Below are positions 7,273 through 16,267 of a DNA stretch of 64,000 nt, piece by piece. Under the pieces are notes generated by a model. That model had not been told where the DNA came from. It did not search any database and saw only the letters and a list, made by a program, of their open reading frames with translations. Location: assembly GCF_002159705.1 (NCBI RefSeq), contig NZ_NFJD01000002.1:186001-250000 (forward strand), written 5' to 3'. Origin of the DNA: Elusimicrobium sp. An273. Its GTDB lineage: Bacteria > Elusimicrobiota > Elusimicrobia > Elusimicrobiales > Elusimicrobiaceae. A program made the translations under genes and the position numbers. Each line of letters starts with the position of its first letter. Position 1 is the stretch's first letter.

Positions 7273-7779
7273 TTATTCGGTGATATAACTGTCCAAAATT
7301 TCGCCAAAGTAAAACATATGGTAATCATCCGGTTCTTTGTTGTACCACAGTTCTTCCAACGCTTTATTTAAATGTTCCTTTCCCATCAGGCGGTTGTACA
7401 CCACGGAACATTCAAAATGCATCCCGGGCAAATCCAGCACCGGCGTGGCGATTTTTTGGCCTTTCAAGGTTTTCAGCCCGCACGCGGCCAGCTTGTCTAT
7501 ATCCCGGCCGGAGCGTTCGCCGCAGACAGGAATTAAGTGGGACACGTCCCCATACGGAATGGTAACCGTAAACTCGTGCGATTTTTCCAACAGCGTATGC
7601 GTAAAGCGGTTTTGCCGCACCATCACGCTGAAAATAGGCAGCCGCCACATAACGCCCAGGCTGCCCCAGCCGATGACCATGGTGTTGATTTTATTGCCGG
7701 ATTTGGTGGTTAAAAAAGCGGCTTTTGAAAGAATATCTAAATTTTTCTGTGCATTAAAATTATACGGAACTCTTTGCAT
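7273..7779 (-). CDS. Flavin reductase-like, FMN-binding split barrel protein
   Basis: The 168-residue protein has the features of the flavin reductase-like family: an N-terminal NTMVIGWGSLGVMW segment for FMN binding, then KSHEFTVTIP and a GxxSGRDxDK segment (CGERSGRDIDK). Members bind FMN and reduce flavin or small substrates with NAD(P)H; the substrate cannot be told here. AGGAGG precedes the ATG and a TATAAT lies about 30 bases upstream. It is monocistronic. Confidence 0.8.
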   Translation of the reverse strand: MQRVPYNFNAQKNLDILSKAAFLTTKSGNKINTMVIGWGSLGVMWRLPIFSVMVRQNRFTHTLLEKSHEFTVTIPYGDVSHLIPVCGERSGRDIDKLAACGLKTLKGQKIATPVLDLPGMHFECSVVYNRLMGKEHLNKALEELWYNKEPDDYHMFYFGEILDSYITE

Positions 7780-7841
7780 ACCTTCATCCTCCTGCTTTGA
7801 TTATTATAGCTTCCCGCGAGCCGATATTCAAGCCGAAAAAC

Positions 7842-7879
7842 AAATTACCCTCCGGCTTGAGAACCGGAGGGTAATTTTT
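7842..7879. terminator. Terminator of the trxB operon
   Basis: A 14-bp stem (AAATTACCCTCCGG and its complement) with a T-run lies just past the trxB stop on the minus strand. Confidence 0.75.
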
Positions 7880-7889
7880 AAAACAGCTC

Positions 7890-8816
7890 TTAGCGGTGCA
7901 GGTTGATAAATGCCGCCGCTTCAATGCCGGCCTTGGCGCCCGATCCGGCCGCGATAATGGCCTGGCGGTAGTGCTTGTCCGCACAATCGCCGGCTGCAAA
8001 AATGCCTTCTATGGTGGTGTGGGTGCGCTCGTCTGCAAGCACAAGACCGCTGTCGGCCAAGGCCACCAGCGAGTCCTTCAGGAAATCCGTCTGCGGTACG
8101 GCGCCCACCGCCACAAAAAGGCCGGAGCACGCGATATCGGACGTTTCCCCCGTCTTCACATTTTTTACCCGCACGCCTTCCACGGCGTCCGTACCCAAAA
8201 TCTGCACCGGCACGCTGTTTAGCACCAGTTTGATATTGGGCGTATTTTTGGCTTTTTCCACCGTTACTTGGTCGGCGCGGAAGGCGTCCCGGCGGTGGAT
8301 TAAATTGACTTGCGGGCAGAACTGCGCCAAAAACAAAGCGTCTTCAAACGCGGTGTTTCCGCCGCCTACAATGCACACATTTTTGCCTCGCATAAAGAAG
8401 CCGTCGCACGTGGCGCAGGCGGAAAGGCCGTGGCCTTTAAATTTTTCTTCTTCGGGCAGTCCCAGCCAGCGGGCCGTGGCGCCGGTGGCGATGATGACGG
8501 CCGCGGCTTTGTACTGTTTTCCGTCAGCACAGGTAAGCGTAAAAGGCGTTTTTTCCCCTTCCAGTTTTACGATCTCGTCCGACGTCAATTCCACCCCCAG
8601 CCGTTTGCACTGCTTGTGCATATTGTCCATCAATTCAAATCCGCCCACCGGATTTACAAAGCCGGCGTAATTTTCCACGTCGCTCGTTTGCAGCAGCTGC
8701 CCGCCCGGGGCCGCGCCCGCGGCAATGACCGTTTTAATCCCGGCGCGCACCGCATAAATGGCGGCGCTGCACCCGGCCGGGCCCGCGCCGATTACCACCA
8801 AATCCGTTTCAATCAT
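7890..8816 (-). CDS. trxB: Thioredoxin-disulfide reductase
   Basis: This FAD/NADPH enzyme reduces thioredoxin. The 308-residue protein has the FAD dinucleotide motif GAGPAGCSA near residue 11, the redox-active CATC in the middle (about residues 135-138), the NADPH motif GGGNTA and the C-terminal FAD motif GIFAAGDCAD. Length is normal for the low-molecular-weight form. It is the last gene of an MFS, DUF4321, maf, trxB operon and overlaps maf by four bases (ATGA). Confidence 0.95.
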   Translation of the reverse strand: MIETDLVVIGAGPAGCSAAIYAVRAGIKTVIAAGAAPGGQLLQTSDVENYAGFVNPVGGFELMDNMHKQCKRLGVELTSDEIVKLEGEKTPFTLTCADGKQYKAAAVIIATGATARWLGLPEEEKFKGHGLSACATCDGFFMRGKNVCIVGGGNTAFEDALFLAQFCPQVNLIHRRDAFRADQVTVEKAKNTPNIKLVLNSVPVQILGTDAVEGVRVKNVKTGETSDIACSGLFVAVGAVPQTDFLKDSLVALADSGLVLADERTHTTIEGIFAAGDCADKHYRQAIIAAGSGAKAGIEAAAFINLHR

Positions 8817-9370
8817 AATGCCAAAAACTCCTTAAATAATTTTTGAAAAAATTCCACCGGAAACCCCACCACATTGCTGCGGCTGCCCACAATGCGTTCA
8901 ATAAAAGGGTCGTCCGTATCCTGCACGGCGTAGGCGCCGGCTTTATCCATATGCTTTCCGGCCAAATGCTCCAGCTCCTGGGGCGAAAGCCGCCGCGCCT
9001 TGCATTTGGACACGTCGTGCCCAAACAGCATTTTTTGTTCCTGCAAATTCATCACGCATACGCCCGTATAGACCGACTGCCAGGCACCGTTCAATTTTTT
9101 TAAAATACGCAATGCGTCGGCCCGGTCTTTGGGTTTGCCGATAATTTCGCCTTTGCAGTACACCAGCGTATCGGCCCCGATGACCACCGCCCCCGGATAT
9201 TTGCGCGCCACGTCAAACGCCTTCTGCACCGCCAGCTCTTTTACGCGGGCGGCCGGGCGTTTTTTGCGGCTGTTTTCCGGCGCCTGGGATGGGATAATGT
9301 CAAACTTCATGCCCAGTTCTTTTAAAATCGCAATGCGCCGCGGCGATTTGGAGGCCAAAACCAGCTGCAT
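8813..9370 (-). CDS. maf: Maf family nucleotide pyrophosphatase
   Basis: Maf proteins hydrolyse non-canonical or modified nucleoside triphosphates as house-cleaning enzymes. The start ATG at 9370 gives 185 residues beginning MQLVLASKSPRR, the canonical N-terminal phosphate-binding motif. The open frame continues further upstream but that part overlaps the DUF4321 gene. The conserved GADTLVY segment is present. It starts one base after the DUF4321 stop and overlaps trxB. Confidence 0.92.
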   Translation of the reverse strand: MQLVLASKSPRRIAILKELGMKFDIIPSQAPENSRKKRPAARVKELAVQKAFDVARKYPGAVVIGADTLVYCKGEIIGKPKDRADALRILKKLNGAWQSVYTGVCVMNLQEQKMLFGHDVSKCKARRLSPQELEHLAGKHMDKAGAYAVQDTDDPFIERIVGSRSNVVGFPVEFFQKLFKEFLAL

Positions 9371-9371
9371 A

Positions 9372-9590
9372 TTACTTCCGTACAAACTTGGAAATGATGA
9401 TATAGCCAAACACCAGCCCCAGCGCCCCGCAAATGCTGATGTGCAGCGAAAGCGGATGCACGCCAATGGCGTATACGCGCGAAAGCGCCTGATCCAGCTG
9501 CACCGGCAGGAAAGAAGCCAGTTTGTCTAATCCCAGTCCAATCAGCGCGCCTACAATCAGCGTCAGCACGGTAAAAATAATTCCTCTCAT
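9372..9590 (-). CDS. Small membrane protein, DUF4321-like
   Basis: The 72-residue protein has two hydrophobic helices (about 4-22 and 48-68) joined by a loop with the segment AIGVHPLSLHIS. Length, topology and position beside maf match DUF4321, a family found next to maf in many Clostridia. The function is unknown. Membership is by eye and should be taken as probable. Confidence 0.65.
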   Translation of the reverse strand: MRGIIFTVLTLIVGALIGLGLDKLASFLPVQLDQALSRVYAIGVHPLSLHISICGALGLVFGYIIISKFVRK

Positions 9591-9610
9591 ACGTTTAACT
9601 CCTTGTTGCG

Positions 9611-10855
9611 TCAGTTTAAAGTGATTGTATCTTTTTTAATGGGCACCGGTACATTGGTTTTGCCGTCTTCTTCGTCCGTAAGGCTGCGGCGCATCCGCCA
9701 AAAGCCCCACCCGGCCAGCAGCGCGGCCGCGCCCACAATCAGCCACGGGCCGGGCAAGTAGTGCGGGGCCACGTAATCGCTCAGCAAGCCCGCCCCGAAA
9801 AAGCCGGCCGCGGAACCCAAATTATAAAAAACCATCAGCATACCTAAATAGCGCCCGCGCGTTTCGCGCGAAGCGATGTTGGAAACCAGCGTCTGTTCGC
9901 CGGGGGACACGATAAGCTCGCCCAACCCGGCCAAAAATACGCCCAGCGCAATCAGCGTAAAACCGTCAAAAAAACCTACCGATCCAAACCCCACCGCATA
10001 CAAGGCGCATCCGATAAACATGGCCGTGGAAAGGCGTATTTTAGCCATCAGCCGCGTGGCCCAGTATTGCAAAAATACCACCACCAGCCCGTTAATGGTA
10101 AAGAACCAGCCGATGTAATACTCCGGCATATGCAAATACTGCTTGCAATGAATGGAAAGCCCCACCACCAGCTGCGAGTTGACGGCCGTAATCACCACCA
10201 CGTAAAAGCAGATTTTTGCCAGACGACTGTCTTTTAGAGAAAGCAAGGCCGACACAAAGCTGGGCTTGCGGGATTTGCAGGGGGTGTGGTTATCCTGCAC
10301 TTGGCGGTTTAAATACAAAATGGTAACGGCATACAAAAGGGCCGTAAAAAAGAAAGCCATACTGTAGGAATAGCGCACCAGAAAACCGCCCGCCGCAGGG
10401 CCCAGCGCCCAGCCGATGTTAAGCCCGATGCGAATAATGCCAAACGCTTCCACCCGCTCTTTGGGGGTGGTGTTGTCGGTTACCCAGGCGTTGGAAGCGG
10501 GGCGGAAAAACGCCCCCAAAAACGTGGTTAAAAAATAACACGCCAGCATCCAGCCCACCTGCACCTTCAGCTCAATGCAAAGCCCCAGCGCAAACATGGC
10601 TACAATCTGGGAAAAAAGCCCCCACACCATAACGGTTTTGCGGCCGAAAACGTCGGCCAGTTCGCCGCTGATGCCGCTGGATACGCAGCGCGAAAGGCCC
10701 GCCAGCGCAATCACCAGCCCCGCCATAGAAGACGTCAGCCCGCGCTGGGAAATGAGATAAATGGTAAAAAACGGCAGCGACAGCCCATAGCCAAAAAGCA
10801 ACAGGCCGTTGGCGATGGCGATAATAATCATGGAGCGGCGGGTTTTGGTTTGCAT
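9611..10855 (-). CDS. Major facilitator superfamily transporter
   Basis: The 414-residue protein has about 12 hydrophobic helices and the MFS motif A between helices 2 and 3 (GELADVFGRKTVM). It is probably a drug or metabolite efflux permease; the substrate cannot be predicted. It is the first gene of the operon with DUF4321, maf and trxB. A TACAAT (10869-10864) ends eight bases before the ATG, leaving almost no leader and no Shine-Dalgarno. Confidence 0.85.
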   Translation of the reverse strand: MQTKTRRSMIIIAIANGLLLFGYGLSLPFFTIYLISQRGLTSSMAGLVIALAGLSRCVSSGISGELADVFGRKTVMVWGLFSQIVAMFALGLCIELKVQVGWMLACYFLTTFLGAFFRPASNAWVTDNTTPKERVEAFGIIRIGLNIGWALGPAAGGFLVRYSYSMAFFFTALLYAVTILYLNRQVQDNHTPCKSRKPSFVSALLSLKDSRLAKICFYVVVITAVNSQLVVGLSIHCKQYLHMPEYYIGWFFTINGLVVVFLQYWATRLMAKIRLSTAMFIGCALYAVGFGSVGFFDGFTLIALGVFLAGLGELIVSPGEQTLVSNIASRETRGRYLGMLMVFYNLGSAAGFFGAGLLSDYVAPHYLPGPWLIVGAAALLAGWGFWRMRRSLTDEEDGKTNVPVPIKKDTITLN

Positions 10856-10985
10856 ATATAGATATTGTATTAAATCTGCAGGGGCAGAAAAAGCCTCGTT
10901 CGTCCGGCCGTCGCAACGGCGTTTCCGGTAAGAAAAAATTGGTCAATTAAAGTATATTTTGATATAATATGTCAAGGGATTTTTT

Positions 10986-11690
10986 ATGAACAGGGAAGAA
11001 ACACTGGTTGCCAATTTTCAAAACGTACGCCAAGCCCTGTTGTCCGCCTGCCAAAGAAGCGGGCGCGACCCGAAAGAAATTACCCTTTTAGCCGTTACCA
11101 AATACGCAAAAGATCAAGACGTTTTAACGCTTTTACAAAAGGGGCTTATCGTGCACGTGGGCGAATCCCGCGTGCAGCAGGCACAAGCCCGCTGGGAAAA
11201 ACCCGAGTTCGCACGTTTCCACACGGTAAAGCACTTCATCGGGCATTTACAGAAAAACAAAGCCGCCAAGGCCGCCGAGCTGTTTGATTTTATTGATTCG
11301 CTGGATAATTTTGACACGGCCCTTGCTTTGGAAAAACATGTGCCGCAAGGCAAAACACTGCGGGCGCTGGTGCAGGTAAAACTGACGGACAAAGAAACCC
11401 AGTCCGGCCTGCCCTTGGAAGAAGCCCGCCAGTTGGCCCGCCGACTGAAAACGCTCCAGCGGGTGCGGGTGTGCGGATATATGGCCATTGCCCCGCAGGG
11501 GGCCGACGAAACCCGGCTGCGGCAGTTATTCAGGCCGCTTAAACAGGCCTTTGATGAAGATTTTAAATCCCTGCCGGAAAAATACCTTTCCCTGGGGATG
11601 AGTGCAGATTTTGAAACGGCGGTAGAAGAAGGCTCTTCTCTGCCCCGCATCGGCAGCAAGTTGTTTGCCGAAAATTTGGAGGGTTTATGA
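10986..11690 (+). CDS. YggS family pyridoxal phosphate homeostasis protein
   Basis: This is a PLP-binding protein of the PLPBP/YggS family, which buffers free PLP and lacks a known reaction. The 234-residue protein has the PLP Lys in LLAVTKYA near residue 36, then VGESRVQQA, and C-terminal SLGMSADFETAVEEGSS, the family's phosphate-binding signature. A TATAAT and a short AGGG-containing leader precede the ATG. It overlaps the DUF167 gene by four bases, a pairing known from yggS-yggU loci. Confidence 0.92.
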   Translation: MNREETLVANFQNVRQALLSACQRSGRDPKEITLLAVTKYAKDQDVLTLLQKGLIVHVGESRVQQAQARWEKPEFARFHTVKHFIGHLQKNKAAKAAELFDFIDSLDNFDTALALEKHVPQGKTLRALVQVKLTDKETQSGLPLEEARQLARRLKTLQRVRVCGYMAIAPQGADETRLRQLFRPLKQAFDEDFKSLPEKYLSLGMSADFETAVEEGSSLPRIGSKLFAENLEGL

Positions 11691-11953
11691 TTATAAAAGT
11701 GCGTTTAATCCCAACCACGGGCCGCAACGAAGTGATCAGCCGCATTGGCAGCGTGCTGCGCGTGAAGATTAAAAACAAAAAAGTAGATGATGATGCCGCC
11801 AACGCCATCATGAGAACCTTCCTGGCCGACTTTTTTAACGTGCATGAAGAAAGCATTATCATCGTCAAAGGCGCCAAAGGAAAAGAAAAAACGGTGGAAG
11901 TCCGCGATAAAAGCGAAGAAGAGCTCCGCAAAATTATGGATTCCATTCCGTAA
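11687..11953 (+). CDS. DUF167 (YggU-like) protein
   Basis: The 88-residue protein resembles DUF167/YggU: a small alpha-beta domain with KVRLIPTTGRNEV at the N-terminus and a Lys-rich IIIVKGAKGKEK stretch. The function is unknown. It is coupled to yggS by an ATGA overlap and followed by a terminator. Confidence 0.75.
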   Translation: MIIKVRLIPTTGRNEVISRIGSVLRVKIKNKKVDDDAANAIMRTFLADFFNVHEESIIIVKGAKGKEKTVEVRDKSEEELRKIMDSIP

Positions 11954-11973
11954 GCGTTTCTCCCCCTCTGATA

Positions 11974-12000
11974 CACCCCGGGTAAAACCGGGGTTTTTTA
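11974..12000 (+). terminator. Terminator of the yggS-DUF167 operon
   Basis: A CCCCGG/CCGGGG stem with a short A-rich loop and T6 follows 25 bases after the DUF167 stop. Confidence 0.85.
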
Positions 12001-12164
12001 TGCTCAAACGGCATAGGCTTTCCCGCGCCCTCCTAGGCGCGGCGCCGCTAAAACCGGTTTCCCTGTTTGCCGCCGGCCATTCCTTTTGCCCGCCTGCGGG
12101 CGGCGCCGCTTGTGTGGCGGCGCTTATTGCCCAGAGTCGTTCTTCTTCGGGCCTTTTTATACAA

Positions 12165-12197
12165 ACAAAAACCCCGCGCTTGGCGCGGGGTTTTTTA
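12165..12197. terminator. Terminator of thrS
   Basis: ACCCCGCGC and its complement with a TTGG loop are flanked by A5 and T6. It lies just downstream of thrS on the minus strand. Confidence 0.85.
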
Positions 12198-12209
12198 AAC
12201 TGCAGCAAT

Positions 12210-13961
12210 TTATTTAAGCAGGTTCGTCAAACTGAAAGACGCAACTTCTTCTTTCATCTTGGCGATGACCTCGTCCACCGGCAAAGCGGGCGTATTTTCG
12301 CCGCCTTTTAAGCGGATGGTCAGCTTGCCTTCGGCCGCTTCTTTGGCGCCGATAATGGCCGTATACGGAATGCGCTGCATATGCGCTTCGCGGATTTTCA
12401 GGCCCAGTTTTTCGGGTCTCACGTCCAGTTCGGGACGCAGGCCGGCTTGGCGCATTTTGGCGTATACTTCTTTGGCAAACGGAATTTGGTCGTCCGTCAG
12501 CGTCAGGAGTTTAATTTGCACCGGGGCCAGCCACAGCGGGAACCAGCCCGCATAGTGCTCAATAATCACGCCCGTAAAGCGCTCCAGCGAGCCAAACATC
12601 GCGCGGTGCACCATAATGGGGCGTTTGCGGCCTTCGGGAGCGACGTATTCCAAATTAAAGCGCTGGGGCAGGTTGAAGTCAAACTGGATGGTGGACAGCT
12701 GCCACAGGCGGCCGATCGCGTCCATCACTTTGATATCAATCTTCGGCCCGTAGAAAGCGGCCTCGCCCGCGTGCGTGGTGTAGGGAATATGGTTGGTTTC
12801 CAGCACGTGCTTCAGGGCGTTTTCGGCGCGTTCCCAGTCTTTTACGTCGCCGGTAAAATGTTCCGGGTGTTCCGGGTCGCGGGTGGAAAGTTCCACGGCG
12901 TATTTTTCAAAACCGAACGTTTTGAAAATGTGCATGGCGAACTCAAAGCATTGTTTGACTTCGTCTTCCACCTGTTCGGGCGTGCAGAAGATGTGCGCAT
13001 CGTCCTGCGTAAACCCGCGCACGCGCAAAAGGCCGTGCAGCGCGCCGGAGCGTTCGTAGCGGTACACCGTGCCCAGTTCCGACAGGCGCAGCGGCAAATC
13101 GCGGTAGCTTCTTAAGTGGGTTTTGTAAATTTCCACGTGGAAGGGGCAGTTCATCGGTTTAATTTGGTACTTTTCGCCGTCTACTTCCATGGGATGGAAC
13201 ATACTGTCCGAATAGAATCCCGCGTGCCCGCTGATTTCAAACAGGTGCAGACGCGCAATATGGGGGCTGACCACCAAATCGTAGCCGCGTTTTAAGTTTT
13301 GGTCTTTAATCCAGTCTTCCAAAATTTTGCGCAGCATACCGCCTTTGGGGTGCATTAAAATCAGGCCGGGGCCGATGTTGTCGTTAATGCTGAACAAGTC
13401 CAGTTCCGGGCCCAGTTTGCGGTGGTCGCGCTTGGCGGCTTCTTCCTGTTGTTTAATGTAGGCGTTCAGTTCGTCTTTCGTATCAAAGCACAGGCCGTAA
13501 ATGCGCTGGAGCATGGGGCGTTTTTCGTCCCCGCGCCAGTAGGCGCCGGCAATGGTGGTAAGTTTAAAGCTGTTGATTTTGCCCGTGTGTTCCACGTGCG
13601 GGCCGCGGCACAAGTCGGCATAGTCGCCGTTCATATAGACGGTAATCGTGCCGTCTTCCAGTTCGTCCAACAATTCCAATTTATAGGTTTCGCCGCGTTT
13701 GGTGAAAAATTCTTTCGCTTCGGCTTTGCTCATCTCCTTGCGTTCAAAAGGCTGGCGGGCCTTGATGATTTCTTTCATCTTGGCTTCAATCGCTTTTAAA
13801 TCTTCGGGAGTGAACTGATGGGGGCAATCAAAATCGTAGTAGAATCCGTTTTCAATAGCCGGGCCGATACCGAGTTTCGTACCGGGGAACAACTGCTGCA
13901 CCGCTTGCGCCATAACATGCGCGCAGGAGTGGCGCTTTGTTTCTAATTGCTTATTTTCCAT
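12210..13961 (-). CDS. thrS: Threonyl-tRNA synthetase lacking the TGS domain
   Basis: ThrRS charges tRNA-Thr. The 583-residue protein starts directly in the editing (N2) domain, with the zinc-site motif HSCAHVMAQA and a later CRGPH. The class II catalytic core follows (MNCPFHVEIYKTHLRSYR, GLLRVRGFTQDDAHIFC), then the anticodon-binding domain. The N-terminal TGS domain of the 640-residue enzymes is absent, as in several bacterial lineages. A 67-base leader with a hairpin lies between the divergent promoter and the ATG. Confidence 0.95.
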   Translation of the reverse strand: MENKQLETKRHSCAHVMAQAVQQLFPGTKLGIGPAIENGFYYDFDCPHQFTPEDLKAIEAKMKEIIKARQPFERKEMSKAEAKEFFTKRGETYKLELLDELEDGTITVYMNGDYADLCRGPHVEHTGKINSFKLTTIAGAYWRGDEKRPMLQRIYGLCFDTKDELNAYIKQQEEAAKRDHRKLGPELDLFSINDNIGPGLILMHPKGGMLRKILEDWIKDQNLKRGYDLVVSPHIARLHLFEISGHAGFYSDSMFHPMEVDGEKYQIKPMNCPFHVEIYKTHLRSYRDLPLRLSELGTVYRYERSGALHGLLRVRGFTQDDAHIFCTPEQVEDEVKQCFEFAMHIFKTFGFEKYAVELSTRDPEHPEHFTGDVKDWERAENALKHVLETNHIPYTTHAGEAAFYGPKIDIKVMDAIGRLWQLSTIQFDFNLPQRFNLEYVAPEGRKRPIMVHRAMFGSLERFTGVIIEHYAGWFPLWLAPVQIKLLTLTDDQIPFAKEVYAKMRQAGLRPELDVRPEKLGLKIREAHMQRIPYTAIIGAKEAAEGKLTIRLKGGENTPALPVDEVIAKMKEEVASFSLTNLLK

Positions 13962-13978
13962 TTTGGTTTACGCTATGA

Positions 13979-14007
13979 TCCTGCCGGCCACAACGACCGG
14001 GCCAGGA
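13979..14007 (-). promoter_or_regulatory. Hairpin in the thrS leader
   Basis: On the minus strand TCCTG and CCGG pair, across a small bulge, with CCGG and CAGGA around a loop UCGUUGUG. The loop contains CGU and UGU, which are threonine anticodons. It sits 18 bases before the start codon. It may be a ThrRS translational operator or simply a stable leader hairpin. Confidence 0.4.
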
Positions 14008-14026
14008 GTCAAAGGTCCTTAATTAA

Positions 14027-14042
14027 GATATAATATTATATC
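14027..14042. promoter_or_regulatory. Symmetric -10 for divergent thrS and sulfatase gene
   Basis: GATATAATATTATATC is a perfect 16-bp palindrome that places TATAAT on both strands (14029-14034 plus, 14040-14035 minus). It lies in the divergent gap, so one site can serve both genes. Confidence 0.6.
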
Positions 14043-14066
14043 AAATTGACACGGAACGGAAACGGT

Positions 14067-15809
14067 ATGTCCTTCATTCAAAAATACATTTTTTCCCCTT
14101 TTAAAAACGATTGGAAATTGCTGCTGGTGTTATCTCTGCCGGCGGTGCTGCTGTGTTTGTTTGGGCTCGGCCAATTGGGCCGGCTGACGCCCGTTAACTT
14201 TTTGGCGGCGGAAAGCGTAAAATTAGTATGCGAGTTTTTGTTTTTGGGCGCTTTATTGTCTCTGTTACACCTGCTGGGCGTAAAAAACAAATGGCTGGCC
14301 GGCTTGCTGGCCTTTATTTATTACCTGACGCTGACGGCCGATTTAATTTTGCTTTGGTACTTTAAGGAACGCTTTGGCGCCAAATACCTGGATACGATGG
14401 AAGGAGGCGACTATAACTTCCTGACCGACTGGCGCGTACTTTCTTATTTTGCCGTTTTGGCCATCTTTTGCGGGTTTGCCGTCAAACGCTTCTTCCGCGC
14501 CGCACCGCGCAAAACGGCTTTCAACCGCCTGCTGGTGTGCGTGGCGGGGCTGGCGCTCTTAGGTGCGGCTAATCCGCTTAAACTGCTCCCGGCGCCCAAC
14601 GATTTCTATACTTCTTATTTAATTACGCCTTCCCCGGTTTATACCTTAAACGCCGTGCTGACCCCGCGCCCGCAGGCCCGGCTAAACCAGCCGCTCACGC
14701 CGGAGCTTGAAAAACTGGCCCAAGAATATAACGTCTTTTCCGCCCGCAATACGGGCGTGGGCAAAAAATATACGCGGGTGATTTTAATCGCGTCCGAGTC
14801 GCTTTCCAACAAATACCTCCACCGCTTTAACCCCAATATCCCCCTGCAGGCCAGCCGCCCGCTGGACGAACTGATGGAAAAATATCCCTCCGCCTCGCTG
14901 CAGCACGTTACGCTTTCCACACTGTACGGGCTGACGGTTATTTTCACTTCCCACCCCTTTGCCGAACTGGCCTTTGCCAACGGATACCCCGTTTCATTTG
15001 TAAAAGAACTCAAAAAACACGGCTATAAAACGGCTTTTTTGCGCGGCGCGGATGAAACGTATATGGACGAAAACGTGCTCTTTCACCAAGCCGGGTTTGA
15101 CGAGGTGATCGGCGCCACGTATTTTGAAACGCGCCCCGACTACAAAGACTATATTGACTGGTGGGGCCTGACCGACCGCAAACTGTTTGACTATGCCGCC
15201 GAATACCTGCAAGAACACAAACAGGAACCGCTGTTTATGACGCTTCTGACCGTGGACTCGCACGTGCCGCTGGGCCGCTTGGACTATCTGGGCCAGGAAT
15301 ACGAAGAAATTGACGCCGAGTTTTACGACGTGCCCACCCTGCCCCGCGCGTTCGCCCGCTTTGGGCAGGACGTAAGCCGCTTTTTAAAACAGTTGGACGA
15401 AAAAGGCCTCTTTGACCAAAACACCCTGGTGCTGATTATGCCCGACCACCCGTCTTATTCCAACACGCCGACCAATAAGCTTTTTAAGCCTTACCGGCCG
15501 GAATACGACAATTTGCCTTTTGTCATTGTAACCCGCACGCCCATTGAAAAACCGTTGGCGGCCAATCCCCTCGTGTCTCAACTGGACATCGCCCCCACCC
15601 TTATGGATTTGCTCAACCTGCCCCAACCCAAGGGCTTTTTCGGGCACAGCCTCTTTGACGCGGCCGCCCAGCGCAGCGTGTTTGACATTAAGGAAGACTA
15701 CGCCGTCGTAACCACGGAAAAGAGTTCCCGCGTGGTGCCGCTTAATTCCAAAAAAGAAACGGATCAGCCCCTGTTGAACTTAATCCGCTCTTTCCCGCCC
15801 GAAGACTAA
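14067..15809 (+). CDS. LTA synthase-like membrane sulfatase-family phosphotransferase
   Basis: The 580-residue protein has four or five N-terminal transmembrane helices (to about residue 150) and a large periplasmic alkaline phosphatase/sulfatase-fold domain. Metal and catalytic positions are recognisable: an Asn/Glu-type start motif ILIASESLS, a Thr-rich nucleophile region LYGLTVIFTSHP, DSHVPLG and IMPDHP. This is the architecture of lipoteichoic acid synthases, OpgB and related glycerophosphate or phosphoethanolamine transferases. In a diderm with LPS, transfer of a phospho-head group onto a glycan or lipid is more likely than LTA synthesis. The ATG at 14067 with GGAA upstream is preferred over a TTG at 14046. 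Confidence 0.8.
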   Translation: MSFIQKYIFSPFKNDWKLLLVLSLPAVLLCLFGLGQLGRLTPVNFLAAESVKLVCEFLFLGALLSLLHLLGVKNKWLAGLLAFIYYLTLTADLILLWYFKERFGAKYLDTMEGGDYNFLTDWRVLSYFAVLAIFCGFAVKRFFRAAPRKTAFNRLLVCVAGLALLGAANPLKLLPAPNDFYTSYLITPSPVYTLNAVLTPRPQARLNQPLTPELEKLAQEYNVFSARNTGVGKKYTRVILIASESLSNKYLHRFNPNIPLQASRPLDELMEKYPSASLQHVTLSTLYGLTVIFTSHPFAELAFANGYPVSFVKELKKHGYKTAFLRGADETYMDENVLFHQAGFDEVIGATYFETRPDYKDYIDWWGLTDRKLFDYAAEYLQEHKQEPLFMTLLTVDSHVPLGRLDYLGQEYEEIDAEFYDVPTLPRAFARFGQDVSRFLKQLDEKGLFDQNTLVLIMPDHPSYSNTPTNKLFKPYRPEYDNLPFVIVTRTPIEKPLAANPLVSQLDIAPTLMDLLNLPQPKGFFGHSLFDAAAQRSVFDIKEDYAVVTTEKSSRVVPLNSKKETDQPLLNLIRSFPPED

Positions 15810-15827
15810 ACGACACTTCTGATTTAC

Positions 15828-15874
15828 CCAAACGCCCGTTTTTTGCTCTTACAGAACAAAGCGGGCGTTTATTC
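15828..15874 (+). terminator. Probable terminator
   Basis: AAACGCCCG (15830-15838) pairs with CGGGCGTTT (15862-15870) over a 23-base loop, with a weak T-rich tail, after the sulfatase gene. Confidence 0.5.
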
Positions 15875-15906
15875 TATTACGCCGTCTGCCGAAACGACGG
15901 GAAATA

Positions 15907-15915
15907 TGCTAAAAT
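15907..15915 (+). promoter_or_regulatory. Extended -10 of yajC-secDF
   Basis: TGCTAAAAT lies about 40 bases before the yajC ATG; GGAGG precedes the ATG itself. Confidence 0.5.
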
Positions 15916-15955
15916 AACAATGTGTATTTCTATTCTTAACCGGAGGATGTAACCT

Positions 15956-16267
15956 ATGGAAACGACAGCCCAAGGTGGTGGAATGTTCTTTTGGCTGCTT
16001 TTGCTGGTGTTTGCTTTTGTGGTGATTTTTCTGCCGGCCCGCTCTCAGAAAAAACGCGAGCAGGAGCTGATGATGAAAGTAAACGCGCTGCAAAAAGGCG
16101 ACCAAGTGATTATTCCCGGCGGAATCATCGGTACGGTGGCCGGTTTCAAAGACAACGCAATTGAAGTGAAAATTGCCGAAAACGTGAAACTGACCGTACT
16201 CAAAACCGCCATCGTCGGGTTTCCTGCCGACGCGCAGCTCGCTGCCCAAGAAGGAGGCGCCAAGTAA
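15956..16267 (+). CDS. yajC: Preprotein translocase subunit YajC
   Basis: YajC is a small single-pass inner-membrane protein that associates with SecDF. The 103-residue protein has one N-terminal helix (about 10-27), then RSQKKREQELMMK and the conserved GDQVIIPGGIIGTV segment, both family hallmarks. It is first in the yajC-secD-secF operon and its stop overlaps the secD ATG (TAATG). Confidence 0.95.
   Translation: METTAQGGGMFFWLLLLVFAFVVIFLPARSQKKREQELMMKVNALQKGDQVIIPGGIIGTVAGFKDNAIEVKIAENVKLTVLKTAIVGFPADAQLAAQEGGAK

Noticed and set aside
11990..12165. Possible small gene in the gap between DUF167 and thrS
   Set aside because: Only GC-rich sequence with short hairpins and no start signal; nothing supportable.
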